Source: Laspinema sp963821735 (GTDB lineage: Bacteria; Cyanobacteriota; Cyanobacteriia; Cyanobacteriales; Laspinemataceae). Taken from it: a DNA stretch of 64,000 nt. This document shows, piece by piece, positions 37,150 to 47,060 of the stretch (within the stretch, counting starts at the first letter, position 1; each line of letters begins with the position of its first letter). The stretch is taken from contig CAWGFK010000070.1 of the NCBI GenBank assembly GCA_963821735.1, positions 434,001-498,000 of the forward strand. Reading direction: 5' to 3'. Position numbers and translations under genes: made by a program. A model generated the notes under the pieces. It was not told the DNA's origin. It made no database searches and worked only from the letters and a program-made list of their open reading frames with translations.

Positions 37150-38133
37150 TTATACAAAACTCGCAACCCGATCGCCCGATAAAGCCGGTAAGACGCGATC
37201 GCCAAAGGCTTTGATAAACTGTTCCTGTTGGCGGTTGACATTATGGAGAATCAGGCGGTTAAACCCCAGTTCCATATCATCGCGCAACCACTGGATATGC
37301 TGGTCTAAATCCGCAGAAATCCTCACTTGTCCATCCAGGTCCTCGGGTTTAACAAACTGCGCCGCAGCCTCAAACTCCTCTGGGGTGGACAGTTCCGCCA
37401 GAACTGAACTTTTAAAGATATTCGTGCGCCACTGTTCATACGCCCCCTGGCGCGCTTCCTCCTCATTTTGAGCGTAAGACAGTTGCACCTTGACATACAT
37501 TGGTTTCCCTTTTCCCCCCCCCCGATGAAAGGCTTCGACGACTTTTTGAAGTTGTTCCCGAGGACGAGAGGTGGTCAGCAGTCCATCGGCCCAGGACCCT
37601 ACCCATTCCGCTGTTTCCGGGGTAATTGCCGCCCCAAAAATGGCAGGGGAATCGTCGGGACGGGTATAAAGTTTAGCCTGTTGGACCGTGAATAAACCCG
37701 AGTGATTTACGGTTTCACCAGCAAACAAGGCGCGAATGATCTCTACACTTTCCTTGAGGCGATCGTTCCGTTCCCGTTTACTCGGCCAGCGATCGCCGGT
37801 AATCCGCTCATTAATTGCCTCGCCGCTGCCTAATGCCACGGAAAAGCGGTTTGGAAACATTTCGCAGAGGGTAGCAACCGCTTGGGCGATAATCGCCGGG
37901 TGATAGCGCGGACCCGGGGCGCAAACGACGCTAAACGGTAAAGAAGTAGACTGCATTGCCGCCCCTAACCAGGCCCAGGAAAACCCACTTTCTCCCTGGC
38001 GATCGTTCCAGGGTTTGAAGTGATCCGACGAAGACCCTGCGGTAAATCCAGCCCGTTCCGCCATCTGGATGTACTTGACCAGGGCGCTGGGTTTAAATTG
38101 TTCATGAGAAGCGTGATAAGCAAATTCTGTCAT
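37150..38133 (-). CDS. LLM-class flavin-dependent oxidoreductase
   Basis: This 327-residue luciferase-like monooxygenase-fold protein contains ERAGFTAGSSSDHFKPW, GPRYHPAIIAQAVATLCEMFPNRFSVALGSGEA, RPDDSPAIFGAAITPETAEWVGSWADGLLT and LGFNRLILHNVN. The pattern fits the TIGR03885 FMN-dependent (non-F420) cyanobacterial-type branch. The substrate is unknown. It is monocistronic, and its 3' end abuts the composite repeat element. Confidence 0.85.
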   Translation of the reverse strand: MTEFAYHASHEQFKPSALVKYIQMAERAGFTAGSSSDHFKPWNDRQGESGFSWAWLGAAMQSTSLPFSVVCAPGPRYHPAIIAQAVATLCEMFPNRFSVALGSGEAINERITGDRWPSKRERNDRLKESVEIIRALFAGETVNHSGLFTVQQAKLYTRPDDSPAIFGAAITPETAEWVGSWADGLLTTSRPREQLQKVVEAFHRGGGKGKPMYVKVQLSYAQNEEEARQGAYEQWRTNIFKSSVLAELSTPEEFEAAAQFVKPEDLDGQVRISADLDQHIQWLRDDMELGFNRLILHNVNRQQEQFIKAFGDRVLPALSGDRVASFV

Positions 38134-38235
38134 AATTTGATTTCCTCATTTTGGTTAATTTGCCCAAAAAAAAGAGAAATTTTTACTCACAAAAACTGTC
38201 GTTAAATTTAGCATTTATTTCATATTTGCAACCTA

Positions 38236-38970
38236 CTATTTCAAGTAAGTACCAAGCAGTGCTATCAAAGCAAATCCTCCGACAAAACAAAGTGTTTCTT
38301 GATAACTTTCTTTTTCATATTCACTGGCTTCTGGTACCATATTTTCTACCACTAGGGTAGTCAAAATACCCGCAGTAAATGCTAAGAGCATAAATTTAAT
38401 CAATTCCGGTTGACCGACTACCACCCAATATCCCAAGGTTGCACCAATTACCGGAGGAAATATAAAAGAAGCCGATAACATTTGGCGAAATAGGGCTGAT
38501 GTTTTAATTTGCTTAAAACTAGAAATTGCTGCCATTCCCGTAGGGATATTGGCCAGGATATGACCCACAGCAACCATCAGGGCTAGACTAAAGGCAATGG
38601 TTGAACTTGTTCCCACCATTAAACCATCGCTAAATAAATCGACTCCTATGGCGAAGAAAATCACCCAGGCTGACGATTGCTTTTCGGATTTATCCGTGTT
38701 TTTTTGGAAAAAGTTAATCCCTCTTCTCATCAGAATAAAAAAGCCACCCCCCATAACAAAGGCCAGAAAAATTAGCCAGGGTGGATCGGCGGCCAATATT
38801 TGAGGCATGATTTCAACTCCAACGACAGACAGGATGATTCCCGCTGCGGCATGAAGGGTTAAACTTAAATTACCTTTAGAGGGCGGAATAAATTCGGACA
38901 GAAGCCCGCCTATATAACTCCCGATCGCTGGCATTGCTGATAGAGCTAAAGTGCTTAAGTAAGGGTTCAT
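38236..38970 (-). CDS. ZIP-like metal transporter
   Basis: This 244-residue protein has about eight membrane helices and a charged loop near residue 88-100 (FFQKNTDKSEKQS). The start ALSAMPAIGSYIGGLLSEFI and the helix VAVGHILANIPTGMAAI correspond to ZIP-family helices. The usual HN.PEG metal motif is degenerate (GHILANIPTG), so transport of Zn/Fe is uncertain. Family membership is inferred from pattern and topology. Confidence 0.65.
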   Translation of the reverse strand: MNPYLSTLALSAMPAIGSYIGGLLSEFIPPSKGNLSLTLHAAAGIILSVVGVEIMPQILAADPPWLIFLAFVMGGGFFILMRRGINFFQKNTDKSEKQSSAWVIFFAIGVDLFSDGLMVGTSSTIAFSLALMVAVGHILANIPTGMAAISSFKQIKTSALFRQMLSASFIFPPVIGATLGYWVVVGQPELIKFMLLAFTAGILTTLVVENMVPEASEYEKESYQETLCFVGGFALIALLGTYLK

Positions 38971-39488
38971 AAAAAATGTTATCCAAAGGTTGTAAATTTA
39001 TAAAAAATCTAATTTTTTAGGCCGTTTTTTATTGGAGAGTTGTAGAGTGGGTTGATGGGGTCAATCAGAATAATCTCTATTGAAATCTTGGGCAATTTCA
39101 TCAATCACTCAAGAACGTGAGATTTTTGCCTATTTATTAGTCAGTCCTTCAATGTGAATTAAATCCCCAACATTCCTATGTTTTTTGAGCAGGCAACAAA
39201 AGAAGTTTTCAGTCCAATACTATTATTTTAAGTTTTAGACTGACTCTGATTATTGTATTTAAAAACCGGGATAATTTGTTCCTCCTAGAGGAAGAGATTA
39301 GGACTAGCCCTGTCAATGGCGTAAATTGAATGAGAAACAATCGTTGTTTCAGGTAGGGGTTGGGTCACCCAACCCGCTAACATCATGCAGAGGTTTAGTG
39401 ATCCAACTGCAATCTACCCCAAGCCCTCTCTATCGGGGGTAATAAATCCCCTGAAGCCTTCTTATTCCAGGCAACTTAGCCCAGAGGT
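38971..39488. other. Intergenic region with a solo element end
   Basis: These 518 bp hold no gene. They are AT-rich to about 39290, then include a sequence (39305-39332) closely matching one inverted-repeat end of the 36694-37085 element. The remainder shows nothing recognisable. Confidence 0.5.
39305..39332 (+). repeat. Solo end of the 36694-type element
   Basis: It starts TAGCCCTGTCAA, differs in the next four bases, then continues GTAAATTGAAT, as in the reverse complement of 37048-37073. No partner end is seen nearby, so it is a relic or solo end. Confidence 0.55.
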
Positions 39489-40268
39489 TCAAAATTTTTG
39501 AAGTTGTGCTGCGGAGTTAAAAAACTCGCGAGCAATCCCTTTAGTAATTAGCAGGGTACTCAAAACAGAAGCAAACGCCAGCATAAACATAATTAAAATT
39601 TGATAGGCGGCGGCATTCAGGGGATTGACCCCGCTGAGTAATTGACCTGTAATAATCCCCGGGAGGGTGACGAGTCCGACCACCATCATGGTATTAATTG
39701 TGGGAATCAGTCCGGCGCGAATGGCATCTTTGCGGTAGGTGGCGATCGCCTGTTCTGGAGTCGCCCCTAAACACAAATGGGTTTCAATTTCCACCGGGGA
39801 AGCATTCAGGGTACTTACAAATCTCTCCCCGGCGATCGCCCCACTATTCATGGCATTTCCTAACACAATCCCCGTTAAAGGAATAATATATTGGGGATTG
39901 GTCCAAGCTTCCGGCTGTCGCAGAACCAACAAATTAACGTAAACCAACGTGATGGCACTACTGATAAAAATCGACCCCCACACCCAAGGCAACAGCCGAG
40001 GAACCTTTTGACTAATCCGGTTGCGGGCGACAATTGCAGCAATAGTGAGCATCACCATCAGGACTGCCAACACCGCCAGGGGATTTCTCCAAGTAAACAC
40101 CGCTTCTAAGAAAAGTCCCACCATCAGCAACTGGATCATCGTCCGCGCGCTGGCTAAAGCCAATTGGCCCTCTAATCCCAGGCGCTGCCATGCGGATAGC
40201 GCGATCGCCAACCCCATCAATCCCAGGGCCAATCCCAAATCGATAAAATCTAGTTCAATACGGTCCAT
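39489..40268 (-). CDS. Iron export ABC transporter permease FetB-like (UPF0014)
   Basis: This 259-residue protein has about seven membrane helices. Signature stretches are ARTMIQLLMVGLFLEAVF, IPLTGIVLGNAMNSGAIAGERF, LCLGATPEQAIATYRKDAIRAGLIPTINTMMVVGLVTLPGIITGQLLSG and ILIMFMLAFASVLSTLL, characteristic of the FetB/UPF0014 family. E. coli FetAB reportedly exports iron; no FetA ATPase gene is adjacent here. The call is family-level. Confidence 0.88.
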   Translation of the reverse strand: MDRIELDFIDLGLALGLMGLAIALSAWQRLGLEGQLALASARTMIQLLMVGLFLEAVFTWRNPLAVLAVLMVMLTIAAIVARNRISQKVPRLLPWVWGSIFISSAITLVYVNLLVLRQPEAWTNPQYIIPLTGIVLGNAMNSGAIAGERFVSTLNASPVEIETHLCLGATPEQAIATYRKDAIRAGLIPTINTMMVVGLVTLPGIITGQLLSGVNPLNAAAYQILIMFMLAFASVLSTLLITKGIAREFFNSAAQLQKF

Positions 40269-40488
40269 TGCTATTCTAATTGATTATTATTTTGGCAACC
40301 TTTAGGGAAATCTGACTTGTGATCAATGGCAACTTAACTATAAAATGCCTGATAAGATTTTTGAATCCAGCCTCCCGGTTTCGGTATATTGAATGGGGGT
40401 GGGGCCATTACGCAAGCGTAAAAGTTGGCATTGTCTGCGTCAGTTGGCAAGGCAAAATCTGATTGTATCTAAAAAATGGTGTACAGGC

Positions 40489-41613
40489 GTGAATCATATC
40501 CCCCCCCTGGATCTCTCTTTGCAGTACCACACGATCGCCCAAGAAGTAGAAGCCTCAGTCTTAGCACTGTTGGCCTCGGGACGTTATATTGGCGGTTCAG
40601 TTGTGACCGAATTCGAGCAACAGTTTGCCGCCTATATTGGCACAACCCATTGCGTCTCCTGCAATTCCGGCACCGATGCATTATATCTGGCACTCCGGGC
40701 GCTGGATATTGGCCCTGGGGATGAGGTGATTACTACCCCCTTTACGTTTTTTGCCACGAGTGAAACGATTTCCCGGGTGGGTGCAACGCCGGTGTTTGTG
40801 GATATTGTCCCCGAGACGTTTAATTTGGATGTAGAACGCCTAGAAGCGGCGATTACGGAAAAAACCCGGGGGATTCTGCTGGTGCATCTCTATGGACAGC
40901 CGGTGGAAATGACCCGGTTAATGGCGATCGCCCATCAACACAATCTCGCCGTCATCGAAGACGCTGCCCAATCCACCGGGGCCACTTGGGCGGGACAGAA
41001 GGTGGGGAGTATGGGTCATGTAGGCTGTTTTAGCTTTTTTCCCACGAAGAATTTAGGGGCCTTTGGCGATGGCGGTGCAGTGACGACGAATGACCCGGCG
41101 ATCGCCTCTCAAATGCGGATTTTAAAAGAGCATGGGGCCAGTGGGCGTTATTATCATGAATCTGTGGGAATTAATAGCCGTCTCGATGCGCTACAGGCGG
41201 CGATTCTTCAGATTAAGTTACGCCATCTGGATTTTTGGAACGATCGCCGACGGGCGATCGCTCAAAATTATCAACGCCTCCTCACACCTCTGGCGGGAAT
41301 TATCCCTCCGCAGGAATTACCTGGAGGTCAAGGGGTTTGGAATCAATACACGATTCGGGTAAAAAGTCAAGAAAAAAATAGCCAACGACGCGACTGGCTT
41401 CAGCAGCAGTTAAATGAGGCGGGGATTGCAGCGACGGTTTATTATCCGCTGGCGCTGCATTTACAGCCGATTTATCAAGAGTTGGGGTATGCCTTGGGTG
41501 ACTTGGCGATCGCCGAACAGGCATCTCGGGAGGTCCTCTCTCTACCCATGTTCCCTGAATTATCTGAGGAACAGCAGCAAGAGGTGGTTTATGCTTTGAA
41601 GTCTTTTTTGTGA
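40489..41613 (+). CDS. DegT/DnrJ/EryC1/StrS family aminotransferase
   Basis: This PLP-dependent enzyme of sugar aminotransferase type contains SNSGTDALYLALRALDIGPGDEVITTPFTFFAT, LVHLYGQPV, VIEDAAQSTGATW and the PLP-Lys in CFSFFPTKNLGAFGDGGAV, then HGASGRYYHESVGINSRLDALQAAIL. GTG 40489 gives MNHIPPLDLSLQY, the usual family start; the frame is open to ATG 40393, but that N-terminus (basic, Cys-rich) looks spurious. The product is probably an amino sugar for surface polysaccharide; no glycan cluster surrounds it. Confidence 0.88.
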   Translation: MNHIPPLDLSLQYHTIAQEVEASVLALLASGRYIGGSVVTEFEQQFAAYIGTTHCVSCNSGTDALYLALRALDIGPGDEVITTPFTFFATSETISRVGATPVFVDIVPETFNLDVERLEAAITEKTRGILLVHLYGQPVEMTRLMAIAHQHNLAVIEDAAQSTGATWAGQKVGSMGHVGCFSFFPTKNLGAFGDGGAVTTNDPAIASQMRILKEHGASGRYYHESVGINSRLDALQAAILQIKLRHLDFWNDRRRAIAQNYQRLLTPLAGIIPPQELPGGQGVWNQYTIRVKSQEKNSQRRDWLQQQLNEAGIAATVYYPLALHLQPIYQELGYALGDLAIAEQASREVLSLPMFPELSEEQQQEVVYALKSFL

Positions 41614-41622
41614 ATCGCAGAG

Positions 41623-41704
41623 GGGGAGAACGACTGAAGTCGTTACTACAAACGGGGGAAGTGGTTTTTTCTCTTCGTTCGTAGTGACGACTTCAGTCGT
41701 CTCT
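41623..41704 (+). repeat. Palindromic ACTTCAGTCG repeat, copy 2
   Basis: AACGACTGAAGTCGTTACTA and TAGTGACGACTTCAGTCGTC flank about 30 bp, the same two modules as at 14213 but arranged in the opposite order. It lies directly after the aminotransferase stop. Confidence 0.7.
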
Positions 41705-41887
41705 TTTTCCCAGACTCATCAATATCACCCAGGAGGTCAATAGAGGGAATTCTATAGATCAAGAAGGGTTAAAGAATTGTAAAGATGGGTTAAGATATTA
41801 AGAAATAAGTAAATAATCTGAATAAGCCAGACCGCAAGGCTGGCGGTCACTTCAGATCCAACCCAAGTATTAGAGGCAAGGAAAGGC

Positions 41888-43598
41888 GTGAGTTCTAAAA
41901 CCATAGCCCAGATGCGGCGGTATGATCCGCAGGCGATCGCCAGTTACTATCGTTCCCGTCCCTGGAAAGTGATCTGGAGAGCAATCACCATTATTTGGTA
42001 TTTGTCTAGTTTTATTTTGGGATTGAAGTGGGATGATTGGACCAATCGAGCCGAACAAAACCGACCCAAAAGAGCAACCCAGCTTCAGAACATCTTAACC
42101 ACTCTAGGACCCACATTCATCAAGGTCGGTCAAGCCCTTTCCACCCGTCCGGATTTGATCCGCAAGGACTTCCTCGATGAACTGATCAAGCTCCAAGACC
42201 AACTGCCTTCTTTTGATAGTACCGTCGCCTACCGCATCATTGAGCGAGAACTCGACAAAACCGTTGAAGAACTGTTCGCTCAAATTACCCCCCTACCTGT
42301 TGCCGCAGCCAGTTTAGGCCAAGTGTATCAAGCCTATTTGCACAGTGGCGAAAAAGTGGCGGTCAAAGTACAGCGCCCGAACTTGAAACCCGTTCTCACC
42401 CTGGACCTGTTTTTAATGCGCTGGGGTGCGAAGGCAGTCGGACCTTGGCTGCCTCTGAATTTAGGCCATGACCTGGGTTTAATTGTCGATGAATTCGGCA
42501 CCAAACTCTTTGAAGAAGTGGATTATCTCAACGAAGGACGCAATGCGGAAAAATTTGCGACCAACTTCAGTGGGAATCCCCGGGTCAAGGTTCCTAGTAT
42601 TTTCTGGCGCTATAGTAGCAATACGGTCCTAACTCTGGAGTGGATTGAGGGGTATAAGCTCAATGATATTCCCACGATGCAAGGGGCGGGAATCGACACG
42701 AATGCCTTAATCGAAGTTGGCGTCACCACGCGGGTTACAGCAGCTTTTGGAGTTTGGCTTTTTCCATGCGGACCCGCACCCGGGGAATTTATTTGGTCTG
42801 GCCGATGGTCGCATGGCCTACATTGATTTTGGCATGATGGATCAGCTTGATGAAACCACCAAGGAAAACCTAGTGGAGGCGATCGTTCATCTGATCAATA
42901 AAGACTATGTAGAATTAGCCGAACAATTTGTCAAACTGGGATTTTTAACTCCCGAGACGGATATCTGGCCGATCGTCCCGGCCTTAGAAGCGGTATTAGG
43001 GGATATCCTCGGCCAAAGTGTGCGGGATTTCAACTTTAAGACAATTACCGATCGCTTTTCTGAGTTGATGTACGAGTATCCCTTCCGGGTCCCAGCTAAG
43101 TTTGCCCTGATTATTCGCTCCCTAGTGACTCAGGAAGGGTTAGCCTTGACGATGGATCCTAATTTCAAAATCGTGGATGTGGCCTATCCTTATGTCGCAA
43201 GGCGGTTACTGGCGGGAGAATCACCGCAGTTACGACGACGGTTGATTGATGTGTTGTTTAAGGATGGCAAGTTCCAGTGGAGTCGTCTGGAAAACTTGAT
43301 TGCGATCGCCCGTTCGGATACCAATTTTGACATTATCCCCACGGCAGAGTTAGGCTTGCGCTATCTCCTCTCAGAAGAAGGTGAGTTTCTACGCCGTCAA
43401 ATCTTACTGGCGTTAGTCGAAGATGACAAACTGCACACGGAAGAAGTCCGCCGTCTGTGGAACTTGATCAAGGAAGATATCCATCCCAATCGGATACTCG
43501 ATGCTGCTTGGGGCGCTTTAGCTGACTTCTCCCGGGAAGGTGCGGCAGCATTGTTACCTTCGATGCCTACAGGAATCCCCTTTTTCGAGGAAAAGTAG
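41888..43598 (+). CDS. ABC1/UbiB (AarF) family atypical kinase, frameshifted
   Basis: Members of this family act in quinone metabolism. Visible are KVGQALSTRPDLIRKDFLDEL, the Ala-rich nucleotide loop AAASLGQVYQAYL, VAVKVQRPNL, FEEVDYLNEGRNAEKF and, after the break, FFHADPHPGNLF and MAYIDFGMMDQLDE (metal-binding D). The frame is lost near 42731-42736 (one extra base around CGCGGG); the parts 41888-42826 and 42717-43598 rebuild a ~570-residue protein. GTG start 41888. Two or more paralogues are usual in cyanobacteria, so a defect here may be tolerated, but error is likelier. Confidence 0.88.
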
Positions 43599-43631
43599 TC
43601 TCAAGAAGCGATTTCTTCAACCATCACCCCT

Positions 43632-43732
43632 GATACCAAATCCGGTTGGTAAAAGTCGATTTTCGGTTTTAGCCCGCGCAGGCGGGCTTTGTTCGTGTAG
43701 CCCTACCCTTGAGGGTGCGGGTTTTATTTTGA
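43632..43732 (-). repeat. Dispersed ~100-bp repeat, copy C (inverted)
   Basis: This is the reverse complement of copy B: ACCAAATCCGGTTGG, core AGCCCGCGCAGGCGGGCTTT, then the TGAGGGTGCGGGTTTTA end. It lies between the ABC1 kinase and the 43817 gene. Confidence 0.75.
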
Positions 43733-43816
43733 CAACTTTCCTCTTTACAGTTGAGCCTTTCCCCTTTACCGTTGATAGTTGACCCTTCTGAGTTGACAGT
43801 CTTGTAGGAGAGATTC

Positions 43817-44194
43817 GTGCCTAACTTTCCCTATCCAGAGCCACCTTATTTCCTGTTAGCTGCTGCGTTTATCGCGGCAGTCGCCTCGGGAACCGCCTTC
43901 TATGCCACCCTCACCCAATTGGTGCAAGCCTGGTCTCGGAATCGCTCAACCCGCAGTCTCTCTCAAGCCAGAGGCATGGAATTACAACTGCCTTTTTTGG
44001 GAATGGCTGGGGCGATTTGTGTGTTTCTCGCGTCCGGGTTACAGATTTTCGGATTTAATCTGTTGATTTCCTACGTTTTTTCCTTCCCGTTAACCATTTT
44101 AACGGCTTGGCTGGTTTGGTCTCAGTTGGGTAATCTTTTGATGCAACTCCAACGCGGTGGTTCCAAAGCCCTTGACCTTGATTCTTGGGAATAA
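43817..44194 (+). CDS. Small conserved membrane protein, unknown
   Basis: This 125-residue protein has three probable membrane helices: PYFLLAAAFIAAVASGTAFY, LPFLGMAGAICVFLASGLQI and LISYVFSFPLTILTAWLVW. It has a basic loop after the first (SRNRSTRSLSQARG) and an acidic end (ALDLDSWE). GTG start 43817 is preceded by TAGGAGAG. A terminator follows. I do not know its function. Confidence 0.7.
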   Translation: MPNFPYPEPPYFLLAAAFIAAVASGTAFYATLTQLVQAWSRNRSTRSLSQARGMELQLPFLGMAGAICVFLASGLQIFGFNLLISYVFSFPLTILTAWLVWSQLGNLLMQLQRGGSKALDLDSWE

Positions 44195-44243
44195 AGTGCC
44201 GCTCAATTATCAGCCGATCTTCCGGTAATCACCGGATTGAATG

Positions 44244-44274
44244 GGAAAAAGCAACTTGCTTTTTCCTTTTCTTT
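44244..44274 (+). terminator. Terminator after the 43817 gene
   Basis: GGAAAAAGCA (44244-44253) and TGCTTTTTCC (44257-44266) form a 10-bp stem followed by TTTTCTTTT. Confidence 0.75.
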
Positions 44275-44339
44275 TCAGGGTGGAAACTGGACAAATTGAG
44301 CCGTTATTGTTACCCTTTCGCTGAAGGTTTTTCATCAAC

Positions 44340-47060
44340 TTAAAGCGAGGCCGAATATTTTTCCAAGACTGCCCGATCGCGCCCGAGAGATTTCGCCTCA
44401 TAGAGTGCACGATCTGCACTGCGAATTAATTTCTCCACTGAGTCTTGAGGTCGGGGTAAAGTCACCGCCACCCCCAAACTAATCGACACATAACCCACCG
44501 GGGATTGAGCATGATGAATCCGCAAGGCTTTAACTTGATTGCGGATAGTCTGCGCCACTTGCATCGCCCCTTCGCCATTAGTATGAGGCAGAATCACGGC
44601 GAATTCCTCTCCCCCATAGCGAGCGACTAAATCAGCGGGACGCTTGGCAGCACTGGCGATCGCCTGGGCGACTTGTTTTAAACAAGTATCCCCAGCTTGA
44701 TGCCCATAAGTATCATTGTATAATTTAAAGAAATCAATATCACAGAGTATCAAAGATAACATCGAATGTTCCCGAATGGTTCGCCGCCATTCCCGATGGA
44801 GACATTCATCAAAAGCGCGCCGGTTGGCGACCTGAGTCAATCCATCCAACGAAGCAATCCGCTGTAATTCTTCATTTGCTGCTTCCAACTGTTTAAATAG
44901 AGTCGATTGTTGAATGGCGATCGCCAATTGAGCGGACAACTGCTCAAATCCCCTAATCTCAAACGGTTGCCAGTGGTGAATCCCATTACATTGATGCGCC
45001 ACCAACAACCCCCAAAGGCGGTTCTCATGTAACAAGGGCGCAATCATTTTCCCATTCACCCCAAAAGATTGCAAAAATTCAATCAAACACTGGGGAGAAT
45101 TCGCTGCCTTCAGATCATCGATCGCCTTAACCGTTCCGTTACAATACCGCTCATAACAACTGGGCGGAAAAATTTCTTCTCCGAAACTTTCTCCCAGCAT
45201 CGAGGGCCAAGGCGGAATCACCGATTCTGTCACCACACTCCCCGACTGGTCCGGCCAGATCTGATACACCACCACCCGATCGCAATCCAGAAATTGCCTC
45301 ACTTCCGAAACCGCCGTATTCAAAATCTCTTCTAAATTCAACGATTGACGAATGCGGGCGAGAGTCCCGCTCACCAGTCGTTCCCGGTCGGACTGGTGAC
45401 GCATCGCTTCCTCCGCCCGGACCCGTTCGGTGATATCCTGAGCCAGAGATGCGACGGCGATCGTCTCACCCTCCCGGTCAATCAAGGGAGTCGTGTACCA
45501 CTCACAAATAGCCCGCTGCCCATCTTTCTTGACATTTTCACAAATTGAGCAAGCGCCTCCCTTTTGATCTAACAGATCCAGCCATCGTTGACCCGCATCC
45601 GCTTCCTCCGTGGCGGGAAAGAGCAACGCCATCCCCCGTCCGAGGATTTCCCCTTTGCTATACCCAAAAATTGCTTCCGCTGCCGGATTCCATTCCACAA
45701 TCTCTCCGTGGAGGTTGAATTCCACTACGGCTAAAGGGGTTTGTTCCAAGTGCAAAGAAAGTTTTTGTTTGGATTGTTGCAGTGCGGCTTCAACCTGTTT
45801 TTGGGCGGTCAAATTCGTACTAATCCCAATCCGTCCGATGATTTTACCCGTGGGGTCTTTAATCGCATCGGCGCGGAGGAACACCTGGACAATTTTACCG
45901 CTGCGGGTGCGCTGTTCCACCGAACCGATCCAGGATTGACCCGGGGCGATCGCCTCAAAGATTTCCCGGGCAACTTCCGGGTCAGTATAGAGAATTGAAG
46001 GACCTCCGGCGGCTTTCAACTCTTCCACAGTGCCATATTCAAAGAGGGTAGAAAAGGCTAAATTATGATAGATATGATTGCCATTGGCATCGCTGATAGC
46101 GATCGCATCACTTGCACTTTCCACCGCTTGCGCCACATACTCTAGGGCTGCTTCCGCCTGTTTGCGCTCGGTGATATCCCGCAAAATTGCGACAACTCGA
46201 TCCTCTGCACAAGCCATAATCCGCGCTTCGCGACTATAGCAGTTGCCATGAACGGTTAACTCATACTCCCAGGTTTGAACTTCCCCAGTTTCCAAGGCTA
46301 GAAGTATATATTTCATCCCTTCCGTGGCGATGGATAAAGGCCAAATTTCATAGATAGAGAGCCCGATTTCAAAATTGGGCGGGATGGCTGTCGTCTGTTC
46401 CGGCACATTTTTGCAGTCCAAAATGGTGCCATCGGCTTTTAAATACAGCATCACATCCGGAATCGTCTCCATCGCATCCTTATGTTTGCCCAGGTTCCCT
46501 CGGGATGACTCCTCAACCTGGAGGCGATCGCTCCTATCTGGGTCCCAAACCACCGCAATCGTCCCTTGTCTGGTCCCATCGCTGTTAAACAGGGGGGTTT
46601 TTTTGATGTCCACGGACCGCAGTTCCCCGGAAGAGGCGGGAAATTCCACCCGGTGATAAATGGTTTTGGACAATTCCCAAGCGGTTTGCTCAGATTCAGC
46701 ATCAGCCTTCAAGATTTCTTGAGCGATGGGAGAGTCTTGACTCAACTGGGGGTTGGTTTTACCGGCATACTCCACCCCAATTAATTGGAATAGCCTCAAT
46801 GCGACTTCATTCGCCAGCAGCCAACATCCGCGCTCATCTTTGAGGATGACGCCTTCGGAAATGCTCTCAACTAGGGGTTTGAGCCACTGGGACAGGGTGC
46901 GATCGCCCCAGAGTCGGTCTCTCCCGTCTACTCCCCAGGACTCAGGCCCTGCTGCCTGGGGCGATCGACTCGGTTGAGTATCCAGTTCCGGCCCCTGATT
47001 GGAGTCAGAACTCGGTTCTATCCAGGATTCCTGTTGAACGAATTGGGGTTTACTATTCAT
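44340..47060 (-). CDS. Multi-PAS/GAF diguanylate cyclase
   Basis: This 906-residue soluble signalling protein has several PAS domains (about 60-550, with repeated KQVEAAL/RAEEAM linkers), a GAF domain (about 555-715; CDRVVVYQIWPDQSG) and a C-terminal GGDEF domain. The active site RYGGEEFAV is intact and the RxxD product-inhibition site (RPAD) lies just before it. It makes c-di-GMP from GTP and should be active. No EAL domain. The GAF has a phytochrome-like look but no obvious bilin Cys; the signal is unknown. Confidence 0.9.
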   Translation of the reverse strand: MNSKPQFVQQESWIEPSSDSNQGPELDTQPSRSPQAAGPESWGVDGRDRLWGDRTLSQWLKPLVESISEGVILKDERGCWLLANEVALRLFQLIGVEYAGKTNPQLSQDSPIAQEILKADAESEQTAWELSKTIYHRVEFPASSGELRSVDIKKTPLFNSDGTRQGTIAVVWDPDRSDRLQVEESSRGNLGKHKDAMETIPDVMLYLKADGTILDCKNVPEQTTAIPPNFEIGLSIYEIWPLSIATEGMKYILLALETGEVQTWEYELTVHGNCYSREARIMACAEDRVVAILRDITERKQAEAALEYVAQAVESASDAIAISDANGNHIYHNLAFSTLFEYGTVEELKAAGGPSILYTDPEVAREIFEAIAPGQSWIGSVEQRTRSGKIVQVFLRADAIKDPTGKIIGRIGISTNLTAQKQVEAALQQSKQKLSLHLEQTPLAVVEFNLHGEIVEWNPAAEAIFGYSKGEILGRGMALLFPATEEADAGQRWLDLLDQKGGACSICENVKKDGQRAICEWYTTPLIDREGETIAVASLAQDITERVRAEEAMRHQSDRERLVSGTLARIRQSLNLEEILNTAVSEVRQFLDCDRVVVYQIWPDQSGSVVTESVIPPWPSMLGESFGEEIFPPSCYERYCNGTVKAIDDLKAANSPQCLIEFLQSFGVNGKMIAPLLHENRLWGLLVAHQCNGIHHWQPFEIRGFEQLSAQLAIAIQQSTLFKQLEAANEELQRIASLDGLTQVANRRAFDECLHREWRRTIREHSMLSLILCDIDFFKLYNDTYGHQAGDTCLKQVAQAIASAAKRPADLVARYGGEEFAVILPHTNGEGAMQVAQTIRNQVKALRIHHAQSPVGYVSISLGVAVTLPRPQDSVEKLIRSADRALYEAKSLGRDRAVLEKYSASL

